Shown here: in pieces, positions 24,960 through 34,300 of the stretch
Layout: the number at the start of each line of letters is the position of its first letter
Position numbering within the stretch: the stretch's first letter is position 1
Source: Clostridiales bacterium
GTDB taxonomy: Bacteria > Bacillota > Clostridia > Christensenellales > Pumilibacteraceae
Assembly: GCA_029070965.1 (NCBI GenBank)
Contig: JAIEBI010000020.1
Coordinates: forward strand, 1 to 64,000
Direction: 5' to 3'
DNA length: 64,000 nt
Notes under the pieces: generated by a model
The model's input: the letters and a program-made list of their open reading frames with translations, nothing else
Database searches by the model: none
Told to the model about the DNA's origin: nothing
Program-made: the position numbers and the translations under genes

Positions 24960-26396
24960 ATGTTCAAACTGTCGGCGGAAGCAAGTCTTGACGGCGCAAT
25001 AACCGTCGAAAATAAATTTATAGTCGAGTACATGCCGTACGCGGACGGCGATTACGTAAAGGTGTACCTTTACGGTCTTTCGCTTGCCGCACGCAAAAGC
25101 GACGCCGACGACAGTATAGAGCGGCTTGCACGGCGACTGGACATGGACGAGCGCACTGTTACCGCCGCAATAGACTATTGGGCGGAGCAAGGACTTATGT
25201 CGCGACTGGGCGACGATATTTGCTACTTTTCGCCGCGCACCGCCCGTCCCAAAATCAAACTGCTCGACGTCGATACATACAAGGAGTTTAACCGTCAAGC
25301 GCAGCTGTACATATCCGCGCGGCAAATATCCCCTAACGAGTATCACGACTATTACTCCCTGATGGAAAAGCTGCACGTGGAATGGCAAGCCATGGTGCTT
25401 ATTGTCAAATACTGCGTCGACCTTAAAGGCGACGACGTGTCTTGTCCGTATATACTTTCCGTTGCGCGCAACCTTGCCGAAGACGGCTACCGTACCGCCG
25501 ACGACGTTGGCGAACGCCTTGACGAATTCGGCGTTTACTACAACGACCTGCGCGCGACGCTCGGCGCAATGGGCAAAAAACATGTAGACCATGAAGCGGT
25601 ACAGCTCTACAAAAAATGGAAGATCGAGTACAAATTTGGCGCGGACGTCATTTTGCACGTCGCGCAAAACATAAAACGCGGCAGTAGCATCGCCATGCTT
25701 GACGGAAAGCTAACACAATATTATAAATTGGGTTTCTTTTCCGCGGATATCATCGACAAATACGAGGAAGACCGCAAAGAGCTTTACAAATTGGCATCGG
25801 CTATCAACAAGGCTTTGGGCGTTTTTTACGAAAATACAGATCCCGAAATCGCAACGTATATCAAGCCGTGGCTGGGTTTGGGATTTGAAAGCAAAGCAAT
25901 ACTCGCCGCCGCCGACTACTGCATGAAAAAGGATATGAAGCGGCTGTCCGACCTCGACGCAGTTATCCGCGATTTGTTCGGTCGCGGTTTGACTACCGAA
26001 AAACAAGTCAAGGATAGCGTAAACTACGAAAACCGCTTTGATAATAAAATTGAAAAACTGTTAAAAACACTTAACATTCAGGGCGCGGTCAAGGATATCC
26101 ATCGCGCGTACTACGCCAACTGGGCAGGAAAATGGAATATGCCCAAAGCACTGATAGACTACGCCGCCGAACTGGCCGCCGACAAAGCAAACCCCTTTGC
26201 GTACATGAATGCGGTGTTGCTCGCTTGGCACAATTCGGGCATAACCGATATCAAAAAAGCCAAAGCTGCCGCACCTATGGTAGCAAGCACCCAACAGCCC
26301 GCCGCCGAGGGCAAACAAACCGGCATGATATTCGAAAAGTACACCGAGGAGCAGCTTAACAGTCTGTTCACGCCTATCACGGAGGACGACGATTGA
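24960..26396 (+). CDS. DnaD/DnaB-like primosome protein
   Basis: 478 residues from ATG 24960, which has GAGG six bases upstream. The N-terminus (SIERLARRLDMDERTVTAAI, then DYWAEQGLM) is a winged-helix domain of the DnaD type. Two C-terminal DnaD-like helical blocks follow, around YIKPWLGLGFESKAILAAADY and around WNMPKALIDYAAELAADKANP with the characteristic FAYMNAVLLAWHNSGI. Such proteins help load the replicative helicase. It overlaps the following DnaC/DnaI-like ATPase gene by one base (TGATG), and dnaB itself lies in the window at 3350-4882, so the trio is functionally linked. Confidence 0.85.
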   Translation: MFKLSAEASLDGAITVENKFIVEYMPYADGDYVKVYLYGLSLAARKSDADDSIERLARRLDMDERTVTAAIDYWAEQGLMSRLGDDICYFSPRTARPKIKLLDVDTYKEFNRQAQLYISARQISPNEYHDYYSLMEKLHVEWQAMVLIVKYCVDLKGDDVSCPYILSVARNLAEDGYRTADDVGERLDEFGVYYNDLRATLGAMGKKHVDHEAVQLYKKWKIEYKFGADVILHVAQNIKRGSSIAMLDGKLTQYYKLGFFSADIIDKYEEDRKELYKLASAINKALGVFYENTDPEIATYIKPWLGLGFESKAILAAADYCMKKDMKRLSDLDAVIRDLFGRGLTTEKQVKDSVNYENRFDNKIEKLLKTLNIQGAVKDIHRAYYANWAGKWNMPKALIDYAAELAADKANPFAYMNAVLLAWHNSGITDIKKAKAAAPMVASTQQPAAEGKQTGMIFEKYTEEQLNSLFTPITEDDD

Positions 26397-27277
26397 TGAA
26401 CGCTTACCAACGCGCAGTTAAAGAGATTACCGACCGCCGCCGCGACGATTTGGACGAGGGCTTAGCAGTTTGGCGCAACGCGCTCGCTAATGACGAAGGA
26501 CTTCGCGCCGCCAACGCTTTTTACCAAGCCGAAGCGGTAAAAAAAGCGCAAAAGCTGCCCAACGACTTAGACAAGGCACGAGCGGAATTGCAAGCAAACG
26601 CCAAAAGGCTGGGGCTTACAAAGCAAACTATCGAGCCGCCCGCAAGATGCAAGGACTGCAACGACACAGGCTACGCTAACGGCAAGTACTGCAAGTGCGT
26701 GGTTAAGCGCGTAATACAGTCGGAAGCGGAAAACCTCGCCCTACCCCAAACCGATTTCGGGGCGGCAAAAAAATCGGCGCCAAAAGCTATATCCAAGCTG
26801 TACAAAGAAGCAGAGCAATATATAAACGAATTCCCCGAGAACAAAAAACCGTTCTTTATTATATTAGGCAGCGCGGGCACCGGCAAAACAATTTTAGCCT
26901 CGGCAATCGCAACCGAAATGCTGGCGCGTGGCGCGGCTACCGTAACGGTAAGCGCGTTTGAAATGGTAAAGCGCGCAAAGGACTACCACACGCAGTTTGC
27001 CATAGACGACTACCGCGATTTATTCACGCCCATGTTAGACTGCGACCTACTCGTAATCGACGACCTCGGTACGGAAACTGTGCTCAAAAACATAACGCGT
27101 GAATATTTCTACACGATAGTAAACGAGCGCTGGCTGCACGGGCGCAATACAATAATCACCTCCAACCTTTCGCCCAACGATATGCTCACCCGCTACGGCG
27201 AGGCGGTGTTCTCGCGGCTGTGCGACAAAAACAAAGCCAACCTGTTCACCGTCAACGCCCCTAACGCGCGAATATAA
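26396..27277 (+). CDS. DnaC/DnaI-like helicase loader ATPase
   Basis: 293 residues. A zinc-binding N-terminal block CKDCNDTGYANGKYCKC (near residue 84) precedes the AAA+ domain with Walker A GSAGTGKT, Walker B LLVIDDLGTE, the sensor segment NTIITSNLSP and an arginine-finger region FSRLCD. It resembles DnaI/DnaC loaders that deliver DnaB helicase to the origin, and also IstB, but the partner DnaD-like gene argues for the loader. ATG 26396 shares a base with the upstream stop. A strong terminator follows. Confidence 0.93.
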   Translation: MNAYQRAVKEITDRRRDDLDEGLAVWRNALANDEGLRAANAFYQAEAVKKAQKLPNDLDKARAELQANAKRLGLTKQTIEPPARCKDCNDTGYANGKYCKCVVKRVIQSEAENLALPQTDFGAAKKSAPKAISKLYKEAEQYINEFPENKKPFFIILGSAGTGKTILASAIATEMLARGAATVTVSAFEMVKRAKDYHTQFAIDDYRDLFTPMLDCDLLVIDDLGTETVLKNITREYFYTIVNERWLHGRNTIITSNLSPNDMLTRYGEAVFSRLCDKNKANLFTVNAPNARI

Positions 27278-27290
27278 AAATTTTCACAAC

Positions 27291-27330
27291 AAAAAGCCGT
27301 GTTCGCTATCCCGCAAACACGGCTCTTTTT
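27291..27330 (+). terminator. Terminator of the dnaD-dnaC-like operon
   Basis: AGCCGTGTT (27295-27303) pairs with AACACGGCT (27316-27324), followed by CTTTTT on the plus strand. It also has AAAAA on its left, so it can terminate the minus-strand gene at 27343 too. Confidence 0.85.
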
Positions 27331-27342
27331 ATTGTAAACGTT

Positions 27343-27657
27343 TTATTGATTTTCCAAGTAGCGCACCTTTTTGCCCGTCGCCTTGGCGTACTCTATTTCG
27401 GATTTAGTGCTTGACCCGATATAGCCGTTTTTGTTTATTACGAAAATCTCGTCAGCCATGTCGATTTTGCGCTTATGCATATCGTCGAGCATTTGCTTGA
27501 CGTTGTCCGTAAACACCTCGTCGTCGCCAGAATGCCCGAACAGCCCGACCGATATTACGATATTTCCTTCCAGCGTCAACCGCTTTTGCGCCGTGATAAA
27601 TTCGTCTTTAAACCGCGTACTTCCGCACAGCGTTATTACGGGATACTTACCTACCAT
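27343..27657 (-). CDS. Nucleoside 2-deoxyribosyltransferase-fold protein
   Basis: 104 residues. The N-terminal TLCGSTRFKDEF and the later KIDMADEIFVINKNGYIGSS, then KSEIEYAKATGKKVRYLE match a small family of nucleoside 2-deoxyribosyltransferase-like proteins. The Rossmann-like fold binds nucleotides; the exact reaction is not known for this short group. TACAAT lies just upstream of the ATG and the ribosome site is weak, so it may be leaderless or read from the lipoprotein gene 35 bases upstream. Confidence 0.85.
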   Translation of the reverse strand: MVGKYPVITLCGSTRFKDEFITAQKRLTLEGNIVISVGLFGHSGDDEVFTDNVKQMLDDMHKRKIDMADEIFVINKNGYIGSSTKSEIEYAKATGKKVRYLENQ

Positions 27658-27692
27658 GATTATTGTATCCTTAATTCTATGCCACCGACTGA

Positions 27693-29588
27693 TTAAAGCG
27701 CATTTGTATCGACGCGCATTGCGGGAGCGATACCTACTTGTACGGAGCTGACCTTGGAGCTTGAAACCATACCGCTCATAGAGCCGGTATCTACATGTAT
27801 AGCGCTATCCCACATGGGTGAACGCATCCACCATATGCCGCAGCCCGCCCAAGCTATCGAGTCGCTTGTGTGCGCACCTATCGCGCGCGCATAGTCGCTG
27901 ACGAGCAGCATGCGCGCGTCATCCGCCGTCGCACCTTCGGCAATAAACCAATACTCGGTGTTGTATGCGTCTCTATTGCTTAAAAGGAAAATCTTGTCTT
28001 GAGTATCGTCGCATACGTACGGGTTTTCGGAATAACCGGTAGTCTCATTGCCGTTATTCACCGTTGTGGTTTGAATGCTTGCTTTTTCGGTCAAGTTGAA
28101 CGCAGTCGCATAGAACGTACCGTTAAGCCAAGTACGTATATCGCTGTGTTCGTAGTTGGACGGGTACACTGTAGCGCCGTTTATCTCTCGGCTGTCCTCG
28201 CCGTTATAATACGCACCGTGGTCTATAATGCTGTCGCAGAAAAGCAACGTGCTGCCGTTGCTATGCTCCAAAATACGCCATTTAATAGGCTCGACTTTAA
28301 AGTAGTATTCGGTGCCGCTCGTTATCCACTCGCCGTTGGAGAACTTAGTTTTGAAGCCTTGATAATACACGAACGGCGTTGCGGCTACCTTGGCATACTT
28401 GGCACCGTCGCTGCCGGTATAATAGCCGTCGGCGCCCGCGGAACCACTCACCGTTACGCTGTCTTCCTTCAACGTTTGAGGATATTCGCCATAATACACG
28501 TATTGACCGAGGAGCGGAGTGGAACGCGTATACGAACAAACCGAACAAGTGTTCCCTTCAAATTCATGAGCTCCGTAACCTTTGGACTCCTCGGTGGACA
28601 TCGTGTGTCCGCAGCTAATCGTGTGCCAGTGGTGCGTCTTGTTGCTCGACCACTGTGCCGAAAACGTATGCTCATGCGCAAACGTATGGGTTTTCGACGC
28701 CGCAGGCGAATCGTTATAGCCCGATGCTTTGGCTATTACCGTATACGTCTTGGTGCTGCCGTCGGGCATGGAAAAGCCGTTTTCCGCAAGATCGATACTG
28801 TTGGTGGTTACCGTCTTGGTCGTCGTTCCGTCGGAAACCGTATAGCTTGTCGCGTTTGCAACCGACACCCACGACAAAATACCGCTACCTACAAAAAGTC
28901 CCGTCGGCATAGCAAGCGTAGTCGGCTGCGGCGGTGCATATGTATACGTATACGACGCAGCCGCCGAATCGTTATAACCGGTGGCCTTGGCGACTACTGT
29001 ATATGTAACACTGCCGCTTGTGGGAACGGTAAAGCCGTTTGTCGCAAGCGCTATGCTGTTGGTGCTTACCGACACGGTTTTAGTTCCGTCCGACACCGTG
29101 TAGCTACTCGCGTTCGTTACCTTGCTCCACGATAACGTGCCGTTATTTACCGTAAGACCGGTAGGCGTGGCAAGCGTTGTAGGTTGCGGCTGAGGCTGAG
29201 GTTGCGGATTGGCGGGATTAAACGTGTACGTTGTAGCCGCCGAATCATTGTAGCCGTATGCGCGCGCGACAATAGTTACGGTAAGAGTGCCCGAGGTATA
29301 TTGCACGTCGTTAAACTGCGCAATCGTGGCGGGCGCGGTGCAAACGTACTGCCCTTCGCCAAACGTTACCAAGTACGATTCCGCACCTGTGACGCCGCCC
29401 CATTCTATTGTAAGCGTTCCGTCCTGTAACGACGCGTAAATAGTGCTTTTGTCAACTGCGGCGAGCTTGTTGCCGCCGCCCGTTTCGCCGCTGTCCGGCA
29501 TATCTATTGTGCCGCAACCGATAAGCCCAAACACAACTGCAATTACTGTCAAAAGCCCTACAAAAAGACTTTTATGCCATTTCGTCAT
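27693..29588 (-). CDS. Secreted lipoprotein with fibronectin-III-like repeats and a DUF6273 domain
   Basis: 631 residues from ATG 29588, which has AGGAGG seven bases upstream. Signal peptide ends at lipobox GLIGC. Three Fn3-like repeats of about 75-85 residues follow; repeats 2 and 3 are nearly identical in pattern (SYTVSDGTKTV.../ YTVVAKATGYNDSAAASYTY) and are linked by Pro-Gln repeats (PQPQPQPQP). A His/Cys segment (HTFSAQWSSNKTHHWH, CGHTMSTEE, CSVCSY) resembles short bacterial surface zinc motifs. The C-terminal 260 residues match DUF6273: VEPIKWRILE, SDIRTWLNGTFY, and WWMRSP. It is a surface protein of unknown ligand. Confidence 0.9.
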   Translation of the reverse strand: MTKWHKSLFVGLLTVIAVVFGLIGCGTIDMPDSGETGGGNKLAAVDKSTIYASLQDGTLTIEWGGVTGAESYLVTFGEGQYVCTAPATIAQFNDVQYTSGTLTVTIVARAYGYNDSAATTYTFNPANPQPQPQPQPTTLATPTGLTVNNGTLSWSKVTNASSYTVSDGTKTVSVSTNSIALATNGFTVPTSGSVTYTVVAKATGYNDSAAASYTYTYAPPQPTTLAMPTGLFVGSGILSWVSVANATSYTVSDGTTTKTVTTNSIDLAENGFSMPDGSTKTYTVIAKASGYNDSPAASKTHTFAHEHTFSAQWSSNKTHHWHTISCGHTMSTEESKGYGAHEFEGNTCSVCSYTRSTPLLGQYVYYGEYPQTLKEDSVTVSGSAGADGYYTGSDGAKYAKVAATPFVYYQGFKTKFSNGEWITSGTEYYFKVEPIKWRILEHSNGSTLLFCDSIIDHGAYYNGEDSREINGATVYPSNYEHSDIRTWLNGTFYATAFNLTEKASIQTTTVNNGNETTGYSENPYVCDDTQDKIFLLSNRDAYNTEYWFIAEGATADDARMLLVSDYARAIGAHTSDSIAWAGCGIWWMRSPMWDSAIHVDTGSMSGMVSSSKVSSVQVGIAPAMRVDTNAL

Positions 29589-29626
29589 CACTGTTCCTCC
29601 TAATAGACGAAAATAAAGTTGATAAT

Positions 29627-29655
29627 ATTTTATCATTCTTTAAAACCTATGTCAA
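29627..29655 (-). promoter_or_regulatory. Promoter of the DUF6273 lipoprotein gene
   Basis: Perfect TTGACA (29650-29655) and TAAAAT (29627-29632) with a 17-base spacer. Confidence 0.72.
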
Positions 29656-29721
29656 TATTTTTTCTGCTTGTTTGGGAAAGAATTGGAATTTTAAAATGTA
29701 GACAACTTTAAAAGGTAGACA

Positions 29722-29760
29722 ACAAAAAAGCTCTCCTCGCAACGAGCGCAGGAGAGCTTT
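29722..29760 (-). terminator. Terminator of the giant-protein operon
   Basis: AAAGCTCTCCT and AGGAGAGCTTT pair around a 12-base loop and are followed by TTTTTTG on the minus strand, 15 bases after the stop at 29775. Confidence 0.85.
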
Positions 29761-29774
29761 GTGTATGATTTATT

Positions 29775-31331
29775 CTACTTTTTGGCGGTTGTGCCAAACG
29801 GGTTTTTGGCGGTAGTTTGCGAAATGCGGATAAGTCCGCGCTTTACAAGCACGTCGTTCGACCTGTACGGCGAGGTGTAGTCAACGGGACGGTGTTCGGT
29901 CTTTATCGCGCCTTGCTCCTGCATAACGATATCGATAAGCTGCTTGGCGTAAGCGGTGCGCCTGTCGCTCTTTATGCGGAACAGCAACGGCGTCTTTCGG
30001 CGGCTTGCCGTTTCGGACATGTTTTCCACGTTGTACTTGGAGTTGTCGAACTTTGTGGGGTCGGCGGCGAGATACAAACACAACGTCTTGCCGCGCACCG
30101 AGAACATTGCAATCGTTTTTCTGCCCATCGAAAACGTTTCGCGCCGCCAGCTTATGCGGTTTTTGACGCCCTTGTATTGCAGCAAATAGTTTTTCAGCTC
30201 GGAATAACGGGCTTTTAGCGCGTCGTCCGCTTGAATTATCCTTGCGGTAAAGCTACGGTCAAACACCATGCGGCCCTCGGGAGTATCGAATTCGATATCC
30301 TCCTCTTGCTCATCCTCCTTGTCCGCGCCGTCCGTCGTCGCCTCGCCGTCAAGCGTGTCCTCGACTGTAAGCTCGGGCTCGGGCTCGGGTTCAAGCTCGG
30401 GCGCTTCGCCAAGCACCGTTATGCGCAAAGCTCCCGCAACGTACAGCTCGTCGGGCGTGCATTCGGACAAGTCGACGGGCGCCGTATCGGGTTTTTCGTC
30501 CAACACCATTACGTTGACGTCCGCAAGCTGCAAAATGAGGTATTTGGCGTACTCCATTCGGCGTACCGAAGTGAGCTTGTACAGCATAGGCGTTTTTTCG
30601 AACCGCTTTTTGTCAGACTTGTCTATGCCGCGGTACTTGGTTTCCGCATAATCCTTGGGATCGAGCGCAAACGCAACGCACAGCGTTTTGCCGCGGAACA
30701 GCATGATGGCAAGCGTCTTTCTGCCCTTGTAAATGCGCTGCTGACGGAAGCTGGTATTTACCTTTACGCCCTTGAACTGCTTGAACTCGGCAAGGATTTC
30801 GTTGTATCGCGCCTTGGTTTCGTCGTCCGCCGCGCGCAGTTTGGCGTCGAAGCCGAGCGTGTAGCGCACGTAATACCGCTTGCGGTCGTACTCGTCGTCC
30901 GCGTAGCCGAGCTTGCGCCGCGTGTACTCCGACATATCGGCAACTGCAAGGATTTCGTTTTGCGTAATGTCCTCGCCTTCGCCGAGCGGAGCTTCCTCAT
31001 TTACGTCGTCGTCATCGTCGTCATCGTCGCCCGCCTCGACTTCGTCGTCGGTCATTTCCTCCTCGTCTTCTTCGTCATCGCTTTGCGCATACATAACTGG
31101 CGCGCCCTTCATAAGCGAACCGTCGTCCGTTATGTTCTTTAAGTGATGTAGCAGCTCGAGGCGCTTGTTTTGAAGCTGGCTTGTGCAAAGCTTGCGCTCC
31201 TGCTTGCGCCTGTATATGACGAATATCACTATGTTGGCGATAATGAGCAATCCGATGAGTACGCCGACAACTATCATTGCCGCCAACTGTCCGGGGTTAA
31301 AAATCGATCCAGATAATAACGTTGCGTTCAT
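29775..31331 (-). CDS. Membrane protein with acidic cytoplasmic region and two copies of an unnamed domain
   Basis: 518 residues. One membrane helix at about 17-40 is followed by RRKQERK, so the bulk should face the cytoplasm. A very acidic stretch (about 84-120, including eight Asp in a row) precedes domain copy 1 (about 153-305); a second acidic linker precedes copy 2 (about 356-505). Both copies share GRKTxA, RGKTLC, a DPxxY/F-KY block and a YAKxLI helix. A third copy is in the protein at 45563-47161. The ATG overlaps the stop of the giant gene (TAATG), so the two are coupled. I know no name for the domain. Confidence 0.85.
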   Translation of the reverse strand: MNATLLSGSIFNPGQLAAMIVVGVLIGLLIIANIVIFVIYRRKQERKLCTSQLQNKRLELLHHLKNITDDGSLMKGAPVMYAQSDDEEDEEEMTDDEVEAGDDDDDDDDVNEEAPLGEGEDITQNEILAVADMSEYTRRKLGYADDEYDRKRYYVRYTLGFDAKLRAADDETKARYNEILAEFKQFKGVKVNTSFRQQRIYKGRKTLAIMLFRGKTLCVAFALDPKDYAETKYRGIDKSDKKRFEKTPMLYKLTSVRRMEYAKYLILQLADVNVMVLDEKPDTAPVDLSECTPDELYVAGALRITVLGEAPELEPEPEPELTVEDTLDGEATTDGADKEDEQEEDIEFDTPEGRMVFDRSFTARIIQADDALKARYSELKNYLLQYKGVKNRISWRRETFSMGRKTIAMFSVRGKTLCLYLAADPTKFDNSKYNVENMSETASRRKTPLLFRIKSDRRTAYAKQLIDIVMQEQGAIKTEHRPVDYTSPYRSNDVLVKRGLIRISQTTAKNPFGTTAKK

Positions 31332-34300
31332 TATTCGGCTCCTCCTTTGTTACCTTCCGTCGGCTTTTTGGTCGTAGACTTTTTAGCCGTGGTTTTTTTA
31401 GCCGTTGTCGGCTTATCCGTTGCGGCCTTTTCCGTTACAGATTTTTTCGCGGCGGTTTTTTGGGTGGTAGACTTTTTTGCCGCAGGCTTTTTTGTCGCGG
31501 GCTTTTTCGCTGCCGCCTTCTCGGCTGCGGGCGTTTCGGCCTCGGGCTGTTCGGTTGTCGCCTGCTCGGCCTCGGGTTGTTCGGCTTCGGGTTTTTCAGC
31601 CTCGGGCTGTTCCGTTGCCGACTGCTCGGTGGCTGCCTGCTCGGTGGCTGCCTGCTCGGTTGCGGGCTGAGCGTTAGCTTCCTCGATAGCCTGCATGGTG
31701 TTGGCGGTCATACGCTTTCTATGCTTGTTGAGCAAGAACTGAACAAGTATCAATGCGGCTGCCGCGACGGCGAGTACGCTGAGTATGGTGATGATTACGA
31801 TAAACACCGTATCCGCGCCGACAATCGACCACTTGATGGTGAACGGTTTATCGTCGCCCGTTTCCCATTCGTAATTTTTGGTATCCTTGAGTATGATTTT
31901 GGCGTTGAACGTTCCGCCGTAACTGGAAGCATTGTTTTCAATGCTCATAATGGACGAATCGAAGCCGACGGGGATATAAATAATGGTATTGCCGTTGACG
32001 ATTTTTGTGCTGTTGTCGTGAGTGGGTTTGGCAATCTTTTTGCGCGCCACCGTCCACGTAAGCAACAGCGTGCCGTCGCTATCATCATCGCCCGTGCTCC
32101 AACAGTAGTTGTGAGCGTTGAACAGCGAAATGGCTACCGTATACTCGCCCGCGTCGCGCGCAAACACCGTTACAGCGTCGCCCAGCGATTGAATGTTGCC
32201 GTCGTAAGCGATTTGCATCAGCTGCGGATTGAACCCGACTATACCCGAGGCAAGGTCGGCGCCGGTGTAGACGTCGTTTTTGCCGTTACCATCTGTGACG
32301 ACGGTAAGCGACGGCGACGTTACCACAAACTTAGCGATATTGAAGCTTACGGGCTCGCCTATAAATTGCTTATAGTTTTGCGACTCGGCAACGGTTACGC
32401 GCACGTAGTACGTACCGGCATTGCCGTTTTCGGGAACGATATTTGTATAGGTCTTACCGTCCGCCGAGTATTGATAAATTATATTCTCGCCCGACTCAAC
32501 GGTAGCCGACGGGCTGTTGACCGCCATGTCGTAGCAGCCGTACTGCCAGCCTTTGATGACGATATTTGCCGTTTGCTTGTCTGTCGCCTTGGCGATGATA
32601 AACGTGAGCGTTACGGAAACGTCCGAAGTGCTCGACCATACGTAGTTGGCGGGATCGGTAAGCGAAACGGTAACGTTGTGGCTTCCTGCGTCGGTAAAGG
32701 TGCATGCGGTCATAGCATAGATGGACGGAGCGTACATGGGCTTGCTGCCCTGCTGTCTGACGTCGACGCGCGGCGTGATAGGGTCGCCCGTGTACGTTGC
32801 CGACTGGATAAAGAACGCTGTAACGTCAACTGTCTTTTTGTCGATTACAAAGTCAATGGACGGGGTGCCGATAAGCCTGTAATTGGAGTTGGCGCCCACA
32901 AGCGTTGCGGTGTAGGTGCCGGCGTTTGTCGGAACGTCAAAGCTGTCGTAACCATTGTTATCGGTAAAGCGAATTACAAGCTGCAAGTCGCCCCTTACAA
33001 ACTCCTCGTCCGCGGCGGCGTTGGCAATCTTTATCTCGCCGGCGGTCGCGCCCTTAACGTTGGTGTCGCCGTAGGTTATATTTTCCTGACGGACAAGCTC
33101 TACCTCTATTTCGAGCGGATTGATTACGTACAGTGCGCGGTGCTGCGTAACCTCGTAGTTGGTGCCGTCGTACGTCTTGATGGTAATCCAGTACGTACCG
33201 CCCGCCGCGCTCTTAGCCGTAGCGTCCGTTTCGAACACTATGCCGAGCACCGATTTGTCCTCGCCGTCGGCAAGTCCGACAGCGATGTACTGAACGTCGG
33301 TAAGGACGGGCGTTACCGAGTAGTCGGACGCCTTGCTTTCAATAGTGACGGTGACTGCACGTTTGTTTATCGTAAGCGTGCCTCTTTCGGCTTTTACTAT
33401 ATAGTTGTTGCCCGCGTCGATACCGATAACCTCGTCGTTCGCGTCGGTCTTCAAAATAATTTCGTAATCGCCGCCGGCATTGAGATTGGCGTAAGATTCC
33501 GCCAATTCGTACGAATACGCGCCGATAGTCGGTTGATATCCGTACAGCAAGCCGGTGATTTCGATATTGTCGAAGCTCGTATCGCTAAGCGCCGTGCCGT
33601 AAATCATGCTGCCCGAAATAGTAGCGGTAACAGTCTTGGGCACGATGCGGAAGCTGCCGACCGTCGTCTTAGGCGTAAAGTTTCTGTTTGTCGATTCGGT
33701 TAAGACAACTTTCAGCCAGTACTCGCCTGCGTCTATGCTACGAGCGGATGTGTTGTACAACATCCAGCCCTCGGCGGAAGCTGCGGGCATTTGATCGTCC
33801 GTCTTAGGCATGCGGTACAGCGTTACCGTGCCGTTATAGCCGTTTTTGACTGAGACTAAATTGGGATTGAACGCGCCGCCGTACGTTATGGCGTCTACAA
33901 CCGAAGGAAGCTCAACAATGGGACTATCCGCCGAGCCGTTGTCGGTGTTGTCCTTGTTAATATTCCATGTGAGGGTCAACGCGCCCGCATCGGTAAACAC
34001 GCCGTCGGCGCTGTCGGTATCCCACACGTTGTTGGCGGGGTCGATAAGTATAAACCGAATGGAGTACGTTCCGACCGCGGTTGCCGTAAATGTGGCAGTG
34101 CCGTTTGCGGCGGTCATGCTGCCGCCCGCAGTAGTCAGCTCGGGACGCATATACGCGGTATTGTAGTCGACTACCACGTTTTGCGCACTGCCGTTAAACG
34201 TTACGTCGGCTATGCTCTCCTGCGGCGCGGTGATTACGCGCTTGGATACGTGGAATACGTAGAACCTGCGCGTAATGATGCCGTTATAGCTGTACGCTGC

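Noticed and set aside
28640..29220. Repeats in the DUF6273 lipoprotein that might look like a CRISPR or tandem DNA array
   Set aside because: They are coding Fn3-like protein repeats with unequal spacing and continuous frame, not a repeat-spacer array.
29698..29723. A nine-base direct repeat GTAGACAAC, 17 bases apart, next to a terminator
   Set aside because: It is too short and isolated to support a mobile-element end; no transposase or inverted ends are near.
31322..33703. A 793-codon plus-strand frame starting with Phe/Arg/Gly/Leu repeats
   Set aside because: It is the complement of the Lys/Ala/Thr-rich tail and last repeats of the giant protein; no ribosome site or promoter fits it.
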